A DNA stretch of 44,328 bases from Clostridiales bacterium (lineage in GTDB: Bacteria > Bacillota > Clostridia > Lachnospirales > Lachnospiraceae): positions 1-44,328 of the forward strand of contig JAJQDV010000005.1 in assembly GCA_021202015.1 (NCBI GenBank), read 5' to 3'. The translations under genes and the position numbers were made by a program. Numbering within the stretch: position 1 is the stretch's first letter; every line of letters starts with the position of its first letter. The notes beneath the pieces are model-generated. The model did no database searches and was not told where the DNA came from. It worked only from the letters and a program-made list of their open reading frames with translations. Positions 15,189 through 22,792 of this stretch are shown here, piece after piece.

Positions 15189-16211
15189 ATGTCAGAGGCA
15201 AAAATTTATTATCAGGAAGACTGCAATCTCTCCGCGCTGGAGGGAAAGACCATCGCAGTCATCGGCTACGGCAGCCAGGGTCACGCGCACGCGCTGAACG
15301 CGAAGGAGTCCGGATGCAATGTCATCATCGGTCTCTATGAGGGCAGCAAGTCCTGGGCAAAGGCGGAGGCGCAGGGGCTTCAGGTTTATACCACCGCGGA
15401 GGCCGCGAAGAAAGCCGATATCATCATGATTCTGATCAACGATGAGAAACAGGCCGATATGTATAAGAAGGATATCGAGCCGAATCTGGAGCCGGGCAAC
15501 ATGCTGATGTTCGCGCACGGGTTCAATATCCATTACGGCTGCATCGTTCCGCCCGCGGATGTGGATGTTACGATGATCGCGCCGAAGGGACCGGGCCATA
15601 CCGTTCGCTCCGAGTATCAGGCGGGCAAGGGTGTTCCGTGTCTGGTTGCTGTTGAGCAGGACGCGACCGGCAAGGCGCTGGAGCTGGCGCTGGCCTATGC
15701 GCTGGCGATCGGCGGCGCGAGAGCGGGTGTCCTGGAGACCACGTTCCGCACGGAGACCGAGACGGATCTCTTCGGTGAGCAGGCGGTTCTCTGCGGCGGC
15801 GTCTGCGCACTGATGCAGGCCGGATTTGAGACGCTCTGCGAGGGGGGTTATGATCCGAGAAACGCCTACTTTGAGTGTATCCATGAGATGAAGCTGATTG
15901 TTGACCTGATCTATCAGTCCGGTTTTGCCGGCATGAGATACTCCATCTCCAACACCGCGGAGTACGGGGATTACATCACGGGACCGAAGATTATCACTGA
16001 TGAGACGAAGAAGAATATGAAGAAGATCCTGTCCGATATTCAGGACGGCACATTCGCGAGCCAGTTCCTGCAGGATATGTCCCCGTCCGGACGTCAGGTG
16101 CAGTTCAAGGCGATGCGCAAGAAAGCCGCTGAGCATCCGGCTGAGATCGTCGGCGAGGAGGTTCGGAAGCTTTACAGCTGGAACGGTGAGGACAAGCTGA
16201 TCAATAACTAA
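15189..16211 (+). CDS. ilvC: Ketol-acid reductoisomerase (class I)
   Basis: 340 residues. It converts acetolactate or acetohydroxybutyrate to the dihydroxy acid in valine/isoleucine synthesis. The Rossmann motif [14 protein letters not shown], the metal-binding region ([13 protein letters not shown] with conserved Asp/Glu) and [15 protein letters not shown] are all present. The cofactor loop reads GLYEGSKSW (residues 48-56). In NADPH-dependent class I enzymes such as those with GLRSGSATV an Arg and Ser stand where this protein has Tyr50 and Glu51, so NADH use is plausible (inference). GGAGG precedes ATG 15189. It ends at a terminator, making ilvN-ilvC a two-gene unit. Confidence 0.96.
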   Translation: MSEAKIYYQEDCNLSALEGKTIAVIGYGSQGHAHALNAKESGCNVIIGLYEGSKSWAKAEAQGLQVYTTAEAAKKADIIMILINDEKQADMYKKDIEPNLEPGNMLMFAHGFNIHYGCIVPPADVDVTMIAPKGPGHTVRSEYQAGKGVPCLVAVEQDATGKALELALAYALAIGGARAGVLETTFRTETETDLFGEQAVLCGGVCALMQAGFETLCEGGYDPRNAYFECIHEMKLIVDLIYQSGFAGMRYSISNTAEYGDYITGPKIITDETKKNMKKILSDIQDGTFASQFLQDMSPSGRQVQFKAMRKKAAEHPAEIVGEEVRKLYSWNGEDKLINN

Positions 16212-16235
16212 TCGGGATTTTGTTTGATTTTGCGG

Positions 16236-16279
16236 AAAGAGAGTGGCTGCCGATAGGATAATAGTCACTCTCTTTTTTC
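16236..16279 (+). terminator. Terminator of ilvN-ilvC
   Basis: The stem AAAGAGAGTGGC pairs with GTCACTCTCTTT (one mismatch) around an 18-base loop and runs into TTTTTTCT. Confidence 0.82.
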
Positions 16280-16339
16280 TCATAGGAAAGATCTCCGCAA
16301 AGCGGGATACTATTTTAAAGAAAAGGAAACGCAGCTGTT

Positions 16340-16912
16340 GTGTCAACATGGAATTCCAGAGGCCTTCGGGGCTCCACCCTGGAGGAATTTATCAATCGAA
16401 CCAATGAAAAATACCGCGAGAACGGCCTGGCGCTCATCCAGAAGGTTCCGACGCCGATCACACCGGTTCAGATCGACGCGGAGAGCCGCCATATCACGCT
16501 CGCGTATTTTGAACAGAAGAGCACGGTGGATTACATCGGCGCCGTGCAGGGGATCCCGGTCTGCTTTGACGCCAAGGAGTGCCGGACGGATACCTTTCCT
16601 CTTCAGAATGTCCATGAGCATCAGGTAAAGTTCATGGGTGAGTTTGAAAAACAGGGAGGCGTCGCGTTTCTGCTCATCTATTACGGACACCGGGATGTGT
16701 TTTACTATATGAGTTACGCGGAGCTTCTGCCCTTCTGGGAGAGAAGTGCCGCCGGAGGGAGAAAAAGCATACGTCTGGAGGAACTGGACGATTCATTTTT
16801 CTTTTCCATGCACGGCGGCCTGCTGGTGCCGTATCTGGAACCGCTTCAGACGGACCTGGAGAGGCGCGGAAGCGGTGATGCGGACGGATCCGGAGACTCA
16901 CAGAAGCGGTGA
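16340..16912 (+). CDS. recU: Holliday junction resolvase RecU
   Basis: 190 residues. RecU resolves four-way DNA junctions in recombination and repair in Firmicutes. It shows the family start NSRGLRGSTLEEFINRTNEKYR, the catalytic block TVDYIGAVQGIPVCFDAKE (Asp, then D-x-K-E) and TFPLQNVHEHQVKFM. The start is GTG 16340, with AAAGGAAA 11 bases upstream; no ATG lies near. The C-terminal tail (RRGSGDADGSGDSQKR) is not family-like and is produced by a 34-bp tandem duplication (16869-16936) in which the shifted second copy supplies the TGA stop. It stands alone between ilvC and the his promoter, with no penicillin-binding-protein gene beside it. Confidence 0.92.
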   Translation: MSTWNSRGLRGSTLEEFINRTNEKYRENGLALIQKVPTPITPVQIDAESRHITLAYFEQKSTVDYIGAVQGIPVCFDAKECRTDTFPLQNVHEHQVKFMGEFEKQGGVAFLLIYYGHRDVFYYMSYAELLPFWERSAAGGRKSIRLEELDDSFFFSMHGGLLVPYLEPLQTDLERRGSGDADGSGDSQKR

Positions 16913-16936
16913 TGCGGACAGACCCGGAGACTCTCG
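16869..16936 (+). repeat. 34-bp tandem duplication at the recU 3' end
   Basis: Two adjacent copies (16869-16902 and 16903-16936) share GAAGCGGTGATGCGGAC and CCGGAGACTC with a few substitutions. Because 34 is not a multiple of three, the second copy is read in another frame and its GGTGAT gives the recU stop at 16910-16912. Confidence 0.85.
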
Positions 16937-16957
16937 GAAAAGTAACAGGGAAAATAT

Positions 16958-16986
16958 TTGACTTTCCTTATAGCCTGAAATATAAT
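16958..16986 (+). promoter_or_regulatory. Promoter of the his operon
   Basis: TTGACT (16958-16963), a 17-bp spacer and a perfect TATAAT (16981-16986). The leader to hisZ is only about 15 nt, too short for a T-box or attenuator. Confidence 0.8.
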
Positions 16987-17007
16987 AACAAAGTATCGGG
17001 AGAATTT

Positions 17008-18195
17008 ATGGCGAATCAATTATTACATACACCGGAGGGTGTGAGAGACATTTACAGTGACGAATGCGAGCGGAAACACATACTGGAGGACAGGATATAC
17101 GCTGCCTTAAAGTCCTGCGGCTACCATCCGATCCAGACGCCGACATTTGAGTTTTTTGATATTTTCGGAAAAGAGATCGGGACGACGCCGTCGAAGGATC
17201 TGTACAAGTTTTTTGACCGCGAGGGCAATACCCTGGTGCTGCGGCCCGATATCACGCCTTCAATCGCGCGGTGCGCGTCGAAATATTACATGGAGGACGC
17301 GGTGCCGATCCGTTTTTGCTATACGGGGAACACGTTTATCAATAACAACAGTTATCAGGGACTGCTGAAGGAGACGACGCAGTCCGGTGCGGAGCTGATC
17401 GGCGACGGTTCCGTGGAGGCGGATGCCGAGATGATCGCCCTGACGGTCCGGCTGCTTCTGAATGCCGGCCTGAAGGAGTTTCAGGTCAGTGTCGGCCATG
17501 TGGATTTTCTGAAAGGGCTGTTTGAGGCGGCGCAGCTGGGTGAGAGCACGGAGGATACGATCCGCGAACTGCTTTTGAACCGCAATTTTTACGGTGTGGA
17601 GGAGATCGTGGCGCATTCCGGCCTGAATGAGGATCTGATTTATTTTTTCGGCCTCCTGAGGGATGTGATGCTGACGAAGGAAAGGATTCTGGAGGCAAAG
17701 GAGAGGGCGGTCGGTTACCCGAAGATCTGTAATGCGCTGAGCAGGCTCGAACAGCTGGAGGATCTGCTGCGGATCTATCATGTGGAGCAGTATGTTTTTT
17801 ACGAGATGGCGATGGTTTCGGGACTGAATTATTACACCGGCATTATATTTTCCGGATATACGTTCGGCAGCGGGAATGCTGTGGTGAAGGGCGGCCGTTA
17901 CGATAATCTGCTGGCTTCCTTCGGAAAATCGGCGCCGGCCATCGGTTTTGCCGTCGTGATCGATCAGCTGATGAACGCGCTCCGGCGTCAGAATATCTGT
18001 ATCCCTTTTGAAAATAAGACAAAGTGGTTTGTCTACCGGGAGGATCATTACGGCGAGGCCATCCGGGACGCCATGGTTCTGAGGAACCGCGGAGAGATTG
18101 TGGAGATGATGCCGCTGACAGAGACGAATACGGTTGAGTCCTATCAGAGATACGCGCAGCAGTTCCATATACAGGAGATTATTTTTTACACATGA
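17008..18195 (+). CDS. hisZ: ATP phosphoribosyltransferase regulatory subunit HisZ
   Basis: 395 residues from ATG 17008, with CGGGAG 5-6 bases upstream; the frame is open further back but that lies inside the promoter. HisZ is a histidyl-tRNA-synthetase paralog that forms a complex with the short HisG and gives it histidine feedback control. It shows the class II synthetase-like motifs PEGVRDIYSDECERKHILEDR, VLRPDITPSIARCA and YYTGIIFSGYTFGSGNAVVKGGRYDNL. It lacks the anticodon-binding domain length of a true HisRS and begins the his operon. Confidence 0.93.
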   Translation: MANQLLHTPEGVRDIYSDECERKHILEDRIYAALKSCGYHPIQTPTFEFFDIFGKEIGTTPSKDLYKFFDREGNTLVLRPDITPSIARCASKYYMEDAVPIRFCYTGNTFINNNSYQGLLKETTQSGAELIGDGSVEADAEMIALTVRLLLNAGLKEFQVSVGHVDFLKGLFEAAQLGESTEDTIRELLLNRNFYGVEEIVAHSGLNEDLIYFFGLLRDVMLTKERILEAKERAVGYPKICNALSRLEQLEDLLRIYHVEQYVFYEMAMVSGLNYYTGIIFSGYTFGSGNAVVKGGRYDNLLASFGKSAPAIGFAVVIDQLMNALRRQNICIPFENKTKWFVYREDHYGEAIRDAMVLRNRGEIVEMMPLTETNTVESYQRYAQQFHIQEIIFYT

Positions 18196-18333
18196 TTTTG
18201 AAATGTGCTTTCGGAAAGACAGACAGATATAAAAGTGAGTTATTTCGAAGATACATGAGACGGCCGTACGCGCGGCGCACCGACGGAAATGCTTTTTGCT
18301 GACGGCGCTGCGGGGCACAAATAAGGAGAAAAC

Positions 18334-18975
18334 ATGAGATATTTGACATTTGCGCTCGGCAAGGGCCGCCTGGCGAAGACGACGCTGAAAATGTTTGAGC
18401 AGATCGGCATTACCTGTGAGGAGATGAACGATAAGGATACCCGAAAGCTGATCTTTGTGAATGAGGAGCTGAAACTGCGGTTCTTTCTCGCGAAAGGCCC
18501 GGATGTCCCGACCTATGTGGAATACGGCGCCGCGGATATCGGCATTGTCGGCAGGGACACGATTCTGCAGGAGGTACGGAATATTTACGAGGTCCTCGAT
18601 CTCGGATTCGGAAAATGTCGGATGTGCGTCTGCGGGTTTGCTTCCGCGAAGGATCTGCTGGAGCATCATGAGCAGATTCGCGTAGCGACGAAGTATCCGA
18701 AAATCGCGAAGGATTATTTTTATAACAAAAAACACCAGACGGTAGAGATCATTAAGCTGAACGGATCGATTGAGCTGGCGCCGATCGTGGGACTGGCCGA
18801 TGTGATCGTGGATATCGTGGAGACCGGTTCGACGCTCCGCGAAAACGGCCTGGTCGTGCTCGAGGAGGTCTGCCCGCTCTCCGCGCGCATGGTGGTCAAT
18901 CCGGTCAGCATGAAGCTGGAGCAGGAGCGGGTGAGCAGGCTGATCGCGGATCTGCAGCGCGTGGTCCGCTCGTAA
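18334..18975 (+). CDS. hisG: ATP phosphoribosyltransferase catalytic subunit, short form
   Basis: 213 residues, the short HisG form without the C-terminal regulatory domain, consistent with hisZ upstream. It catalyses the first step of histidine synthesis (ATP + PRPP). Recognised by ALGKGRLAKTTLKMFEQIGI near the start, ADIGIVGRDTILQE, and the PRPP-binding ADVIVDIVETGSTLRENGL. AAGGAG precedes ATG 18334. A 138-bp spacer separates it from hisZ; I see no clear promoter or terminator in that spacer. Confidence 0.95.
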   Translation: MRYLTFALGKGRLAKTTLKMFEQIGITCEEMNDKDTRKLIFVNEELKLRFFLAKGPDVPTYVEYGAADIGIVGRDTILQEVRNIYEVLDLGFGKCRMCVCGFASAKDLLEHHEQIRVATKYPKIAKDYFYNKKHQTVEIIKLNGSIELAPIVGLADVIVDIVETGSTLRENGLVVLEEVCPLSARMVVNPVSMKLEQERVSRLIADLQRVVRS

Positions 18976-19005
18976 CAGAGCAATCAAACAAGAGGAGATA
19001 CACAC

Positions 19006-20316
19006 ATGCGCACTTTAAAGCTGACAAAGGATACGACAGACCGGATTCTGTCCGATCTCCTGAAACGCAGCCCGAATAATTACACAGAGTATGAAAACAG
19101 CGTGAACGCGATCATCGCGGATGTGCGCGAACGCCGCGATCAGGCTGTTTTTGAATATACGGAGAAGTTTGACGGCGCGAAGCTGACCGCGGATACCGTT
19201 GAGGTGAATGAGCGTGAGATCCGGGAGGCGTACGCTCTGGTGCAGCCGGAGCTTTTGGACGTCATTCGGAAAGCGAAGGAAAATATCCGCGTTTACCATG
19301 AAAAACAAAAGCAGTACAGCTGGTTCGACAGCACCGACCGGGGAACGATACTCGGCCAGAAGGTGACGCCCATCGCGAGAGCCGGCGTCTATGTGCCGGG
19401 CGGGAAGGCGGTCTACCCTTCCTCCGTTCTCATGAATATCATTCCCGCGAAGGTGGCCGGAGTGGAGGAGATCATCATGACGACCCCCTGCGGCAGGGAT
19501 GGAAAAGTGAATCCGTCGACGCTCGTCGCCGCCGCGGAGGCCGGTGTGGACCGCGTGTTCAGGGTGGGCGGCGCGCAGGCGATTGCAGCGATGGCTTTCG
19601 GCACGGAAAGCATCCCGAAGGCGGATAAGATCGTGGGACCCGGGAACATCTACGTGGCGCTCGCGAAAAAAGCGGTGTTTGGTCATGTCAGCATCGATTC
19701 CATCGCGGGTCCGAGTGAGATCCTGGTTCTGGCGGATGAGACCGCGAATCCGCGCTATGTGGCGGCGGATCTGCTCTCCCAGGCCGAGCATGACGAGCTG
19801 GCCTCGGCGATCCTGATCACGACCAGCGAGACGCTGGCGGCGAAGGTATCAGAGGAGATCGACCGGTTTGTACAGACGCTTTCCAGGCGCGCCATCATCG
19901 AAAAGTCACTGGAAAATTACGGCTATATCCTGATCGCCCCGGATCTGGAAACGGCGATCGATACCGCGAATGAGATCGCGTCCGAGCACCTGGAGATCGT
20001 GACCGCCAACGCTTTTGAGGTGATGACGAAGATCAAAAACGCCGGCGCTATTTTTATCGGGGAATACAGCTGTGAACCTTTGGGCGATTATTTCGCGGGA
20101 CCGAACCATGTGCTTCCGACCAACGGTACGGCGAAGTTTTTCTCCCCGTTGTCGGTGGATGATTTTATTAAAAAATCCAGCGTCATTTCCTATTCAAGGG
20201 AGGCGCTGCGGGATGTGTATCAGGATATCGCGCAGTTCGCGCGGTGCGAACAGCTGACAGCACACGCGAATTCCGTGCTGGTGCGCTATGAAGGGGAGCA
20301 GGGAGGACCGGAATGA
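19006..20316 (+). CDS. hisD: Histidinol dehydrogenase
   Basis: 436 residues. It oxidises histidinol to histidine using two NAD and zinc. The core is readily recognised: ARAGVYVPGGKAVYPSSVLM, GGAQAIAAMAFGTESIPKAD, the KIVGPGNIYVALAKKAVFG stretch, and SIAGPSEILVLAD. Zinc and catalytic residues fall in AEHDELASA, ASEHLEIVT and GPNHVLPTNGTAKF. It lies 30 bp after hisG with GAGGAG upstream, and its stop overlaps the hisB start by 4 bp (ATGA), so the two are translationally coupled. Confidence 0.96.
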   Translation: MRTLKLTKDTTDRILSDLLKRSPNNYTEYENSVNAIIADVRERRDQAVFEYTEKFDGAKLTADTVEVNEREIREAYALVQPELLDVIRKAKENIRVYHEKQKQYSWFDSTDRGTILGQKVTPIARAGVYVPGGKAVYPSSVLMNIIPAKVAGVEEIIMTTPCGRDGKVNPSTLVAAAEAGVDRVFRVGGAQAIAAMAFGTESIPKADKIVGPGNIYVALAKKAVFGHVSIDSIAGPSEILVLADETANPRYVAADLLSQAEHDELASAILITTSETLAAKVSEEIDRFVQTLSRRAIIEKSLENYGYILIAPDLETAIDTANEIASEHLEIVTANAFEVMTKIKNAGAIFIGEYSCEPLGDYFAGPNHVLPTNGTAKFFSPLSVDDFIKKSSVISYSREALRDVYQDIAQFARCEQLTAHANSVLVRYEGEQGGPE

Positions 20317-20906
20317 AGAAAAACAGAATCGCGAACATAGACAGAAAAACGAAGGAGACCGATATCCGTCTGACTCTCAATCTGGACGGTACCGGAAAAC
20401 AGGATATCCGTACCGGCGTGGGATTTTTTGACCATATGCTGTCCGGATTTGCCCGTCACGGATTCTTTGACCTGGAGGTTCAGGTACAGGGGGACCTGGA
20501 GGTGGACAGCCACCACACGATCGAAGACACCGGCATTGTGCTGGGGACGGCGATCCGAACGGCGATCGGAGATAAAAAAGGGATTCGGCGTTTCGGAAGC
20601 ATGATCCTGCCGATGGACGAGACCCTCGTTCTGTCCGCTATTGATCTGTCCGGGAGGCCATACCTGGTCATGGACGCGGAATTTACCGCGGATAAGGTGG
20701 GGGAGATGGACACGGAGATGGTGCGGGAATTTTTCTACGCGGTTTCCTACGCGGCGGGGATGAACCTGCACCTGAAGGTTTTGTCGGGGATCAATAATCA
20801 TCACATGATTGAGGCGATGTTCAAGGCCTTCGGCAAAGCCCTGGACGAGGCGGTTTCCATCGAGCCGCGCATCACGGACGTATTATCGACGAAAGGCAGC
20901 TTATAA
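20313..20906 (+). CDS. hisB: Imidazoleglycerol-phosphate dehydratase
   Basis: 197 residues, the monofunctional dehydratase without the histidinol-phosphatase domain found in E. coli HisB. The two metal-binding His-rich repeats are intact: FFDHMLSGFARHG with SHHTIEDTGIVLG in the first half, and INNHHMIEAMFKAFGKALDEAV in the second. The start overlaps the hisD stop by 4 bp. The histidinol-phosphate phosphatase and HisC are not in this window. Confidence 0.96.
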   Translation: MKKNRIANIDRKTKETDIRLTLNLDGTGKQDIRTGVGFFDHMLSGFARHGFFDLEVQVQGDLEVDSHHTIEDTGIVLGTAIRTAIGDKKGIRRFGSMILPMDETLVLSAIDLSGRPYLVMDAEFTADKVGEMDTEMVREFFYAVSYAAGMNLHLKVLSGINNHHMIEAMFKAFGKALDEAVSIEPRITDVLSTKGSL

Positions 20907-20909
20907 GAG

Positions 20910-22199
20910 ATGAAAGATACGCAAAAGGACATTATCGCAACCGTATTTCTGAAAGACGGCATGCTGGTAAAGGATTTCCGCGATCACGCCCCGGCCGGCA
21001 GGACGGCAGATCTGATTCAGTCCTTTAATATCAACGGCATCGACAAGATCATCCTGTTTGATCTGTCTGACGACGAGCCGGAACATGAGCAGAACCTGCA
21101 CACCATGAAGGAAATCGCGGTTACTGCCGAGATGCCGGTTTATGCAGGGGGGAATATCAACTCTGTCAATGACATTAAAAAAATCCTCTATGCCGGATGC
21201 AGCAAGGTGATTCTGAATTCCTTGAAGAATCAGACCGCGCAGCTTGCCCGGCAGGGGGAGATGAGGTTCGGCAGAGACCGCATGGCGCTCTCTATTTTTA
21301 ATGTCGATGTGTTTTTTAAGAAAAAGGCTTCCGTGGAGGAATATATCAGTGAGCTGGTGGTTCTGGATGAGCGCCTGTCCGGGACGATGAGTAATGTGAC
21401 GGATATGCCCTACTCCATTCTCCTGCAGGAGGCCACACCGGAGAAGATTATGGACGCCCTGAATGCGGATGAGAATATCACGGGCGTTTCCTGCAGGGCG
21501 TTCTGCGAGCATCCCGACCGTATACCGGAGCTGAGACAATACCTGAAGCAGCAGGGCATCCGCGCCGATCACCTTGTGCCTTCCGTGGAATGGCCTTCGC
21601 TGAAACTGAATTCAGACGGCCTGATCCCGGTCGTCGTCCAGGACTACCAGACCAATGAGGTGCTGATGCTTGCTTACATGAACGAGGAGGCCTTTCAGTC
21701 CACGCTGGAGACCGGGAAGATGACGTACTACAGCAGGAGCCGGGGGGAACTCTGGCTGAAGGGTCTGACGTCCGGCCATTATCAGTATGTCAAATCATTG
21801 AAGCTCGACTGTGACAGCGACACGATCCTGGCGAAGGTGTCCCAGGTCGGGGCGGCCTGCCACACCGGCAGCCACAGCTGTTTTTTTACCGATCTGGCGG
21901 AAGAGGAGTATTTGCAGCGGAATCTGTACGGGATTCTCGGCCGCGTTTATCAGATGATCAAAAGCCGGAAGGAAAATCCTAAGGACGGCTCCTATACCAG
22001 CTTTCTTTTTGAAAAGGGAATCGACCAGATCTTAAAGAAGGTGGGAGAGGAGACGCTTGATCTGATCTTTGCGGCGAAAAATCCGGACAGGGAGGATTTC
22101 AAGTATCAGACGACGGATCTGCTGTATCATGTGCTGGTGCTGATGGTGGAAAAGGACGTCACGCCGGATGAAGTGCTCGAGGAGCTGATGCTGCGATAG
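20910..22199 (+). CDS. hisIE: Degenerate HisF/HisA-like domain fused to bifunctional HisIE
   Basis: 429 residues, about twice the length of a normal HisIE. Residues 230-335 are phosphoribosyl-AMP cyclohydrolase ([58 protein letters not shown]). Residues 340-429 are phosphoribosyl-ATP pyrophosphohydrolase ([16 protein letters not shown]). Residues 1-220 align by eye to the HisF TIM barrel: [15 protein letters not shown] matches IIACLDVKDGRVVKG of T. maritima His[17 protein letters not shown] is a phosphate loop, and the end ([14 protein letters not shown]) also matches. Both catalytic aspartates of HisF (Asp11, Asp130) correspond to Phe13 and Phe130, and the second phosphate loop is eroded, so this is probably a non-catalytic or structural domain. 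It begins 3 bp after hisB. Confidence 0.9.
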   Translation: MKDTQKDIIATVFLKDGMLVKDFRDHAPAGRTADLIQSFNINGIDKIILFDLSDDEPEHEQNLHTMKEIAVTAEMPVYAGGNINSVNDIKKILYAGCSKVILNSLKNQTAQLARQGEMRFGRDRMALSIFNVDVFFKKKASVEEYISELVVLDERLSGTMSNVTDMPYSILLQEATPEKIMDALNADENITGVSCRAFCEHPDRIPELRQYLKQQGIRADHLVPSVEWPSLKLNSDGLIPVVVQDYQTNEVLMLAYMNEEAFQSTLETGKMTYYSRSRGELWLKGLTSGHYQYVKSLKLDCDSDTILAKVSQVGAACHTGSHSCFFTDLAEEEYLQRNLYGILGRVYQMIKSRKENPKDGSYTSFLFEKGIDQILKKVGEETLDLIFAAKNPDREDFKYQTTDLLYHVLVLMVEKDVTPDEVLEELMLR

Positions 22200-22222
22200 C
22201 CGGAGGAAAAATCGAATGGGAG

Positions 22223-22259
22223 GCTGTCCTTTGCAATTTTTGCGGAGGGCAGCTTTTTA
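22223..22259 (+). terminator. Terminator of the his operon
   Basis: GCTGTCCTTTGCA pairs with TGCGGAGGGCAGC through three G-U wobbles, followed by TTTTTAT. It starts 24 bp after the hisIE stop. Confidence 0.75.
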
Positions 22260-22388
22260 TCTCAGACGCATTCATTTATAGTATATTCCTCTTTTTCGGT
22301 CATAGAATGATACAGGGGACAAAAGGCCGGAAATGCCGCGTGAATCATTGAAAGGGACAGGCGGCGAGTTGGGAATGGAGGAAGGCGC

Positions 22389-22712
22389 ATGGATCAGCAG
22401 CAGTATTATGACAGAAAACAATATGTCGAGCAGGCGAGAAGCAGTTTCGGAGAACAGCCGGAAAGACATGGGGCGGTTTCTTTTGAACGGGAGGATGAAG
22501 AAGCCGGGAGGCGTACGAGAGGATTTTTCAGGGTGAGGCTCGGTCTGGCCGTACTGCTTTTTCTTGTGTTTCTTCTGATCCGGCAGACCGGCTGGAGTTA
22601 TCAGGATATCGACGCGGCGGCCATTCAGGAGGAGATCGGCAGCAGTGTCTCGCTGCCCGATTCATTTCCGAAGCTGTCGGATATTATCTCCGTGACGGAG
22701 GATGAAGAATAA
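22389..22712 (+). CDS. Small single-span membrane protein, unknown function
   Basis: 107 residues, not recognised. A hydrophilic N-terminal half rich in Gln, Arg and Glu precedes a hydrophobic helix (about residues 49-63, LGLAVLLFLVFLLI) and a short acidic C-terminal tail that would lie outside. ATGGAGGAAGGCGC directly before ATG 22389 is a strong ribosome binding site. It stands alone between the his terminator and the convergent hydrogenase operon. Confidence 0.65.
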   Translation: MDQQQYYDRKQYVEQARSSFGEQPERHGAVSFEREDEEAGRRTRGFFRVRLGLAVLLFLVFLLIRQTGWSYQDIDAAAIQEEIGSSVSLPDSFPKLSDIISVTEDEE

Positions 22713-22721
22713 AATGCCGGA

Positions 22722-22764
22722 AATAAAATCCGGGCGGAAGGAATCGAACTCCTCCCGCCCGGAT
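22722..22764 (-). terminator. Terminator of the minus-strand hydrogenase operon
   Basis: A GC-rich stem ATCCGGGCGG/CCGCCCGGAT-type pairing (22728-22737 with 22755-22764, extended by AGGA/TCCT) runs into TTTTATTT on the minus strand. The plus-strand side has no T-run. It begins 29 bp after the hydA stop. Confidence 0.75.
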
Positions 22765-22792
22765 GATAGAATAGTGAAGGAACAAAGGTTCT

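Noticed and set aside
15192-16349. 385-codon antisense frame opposite ilvC
   Set aside because: Runs through the complement of a clear ilvC with no start signal.
18196-18333. Separate promoter or small gene between hisZ and hisG
   Set aside because: No consensus -35/-10 pair, no ribosome binding site with an open frame, no terminator.
17260-19005. 581-codon antisense frame opposite hisZ-hisG
   Set aside because: Shadow of real genes on the plus strand; spans an intergenic gap; no family motif.
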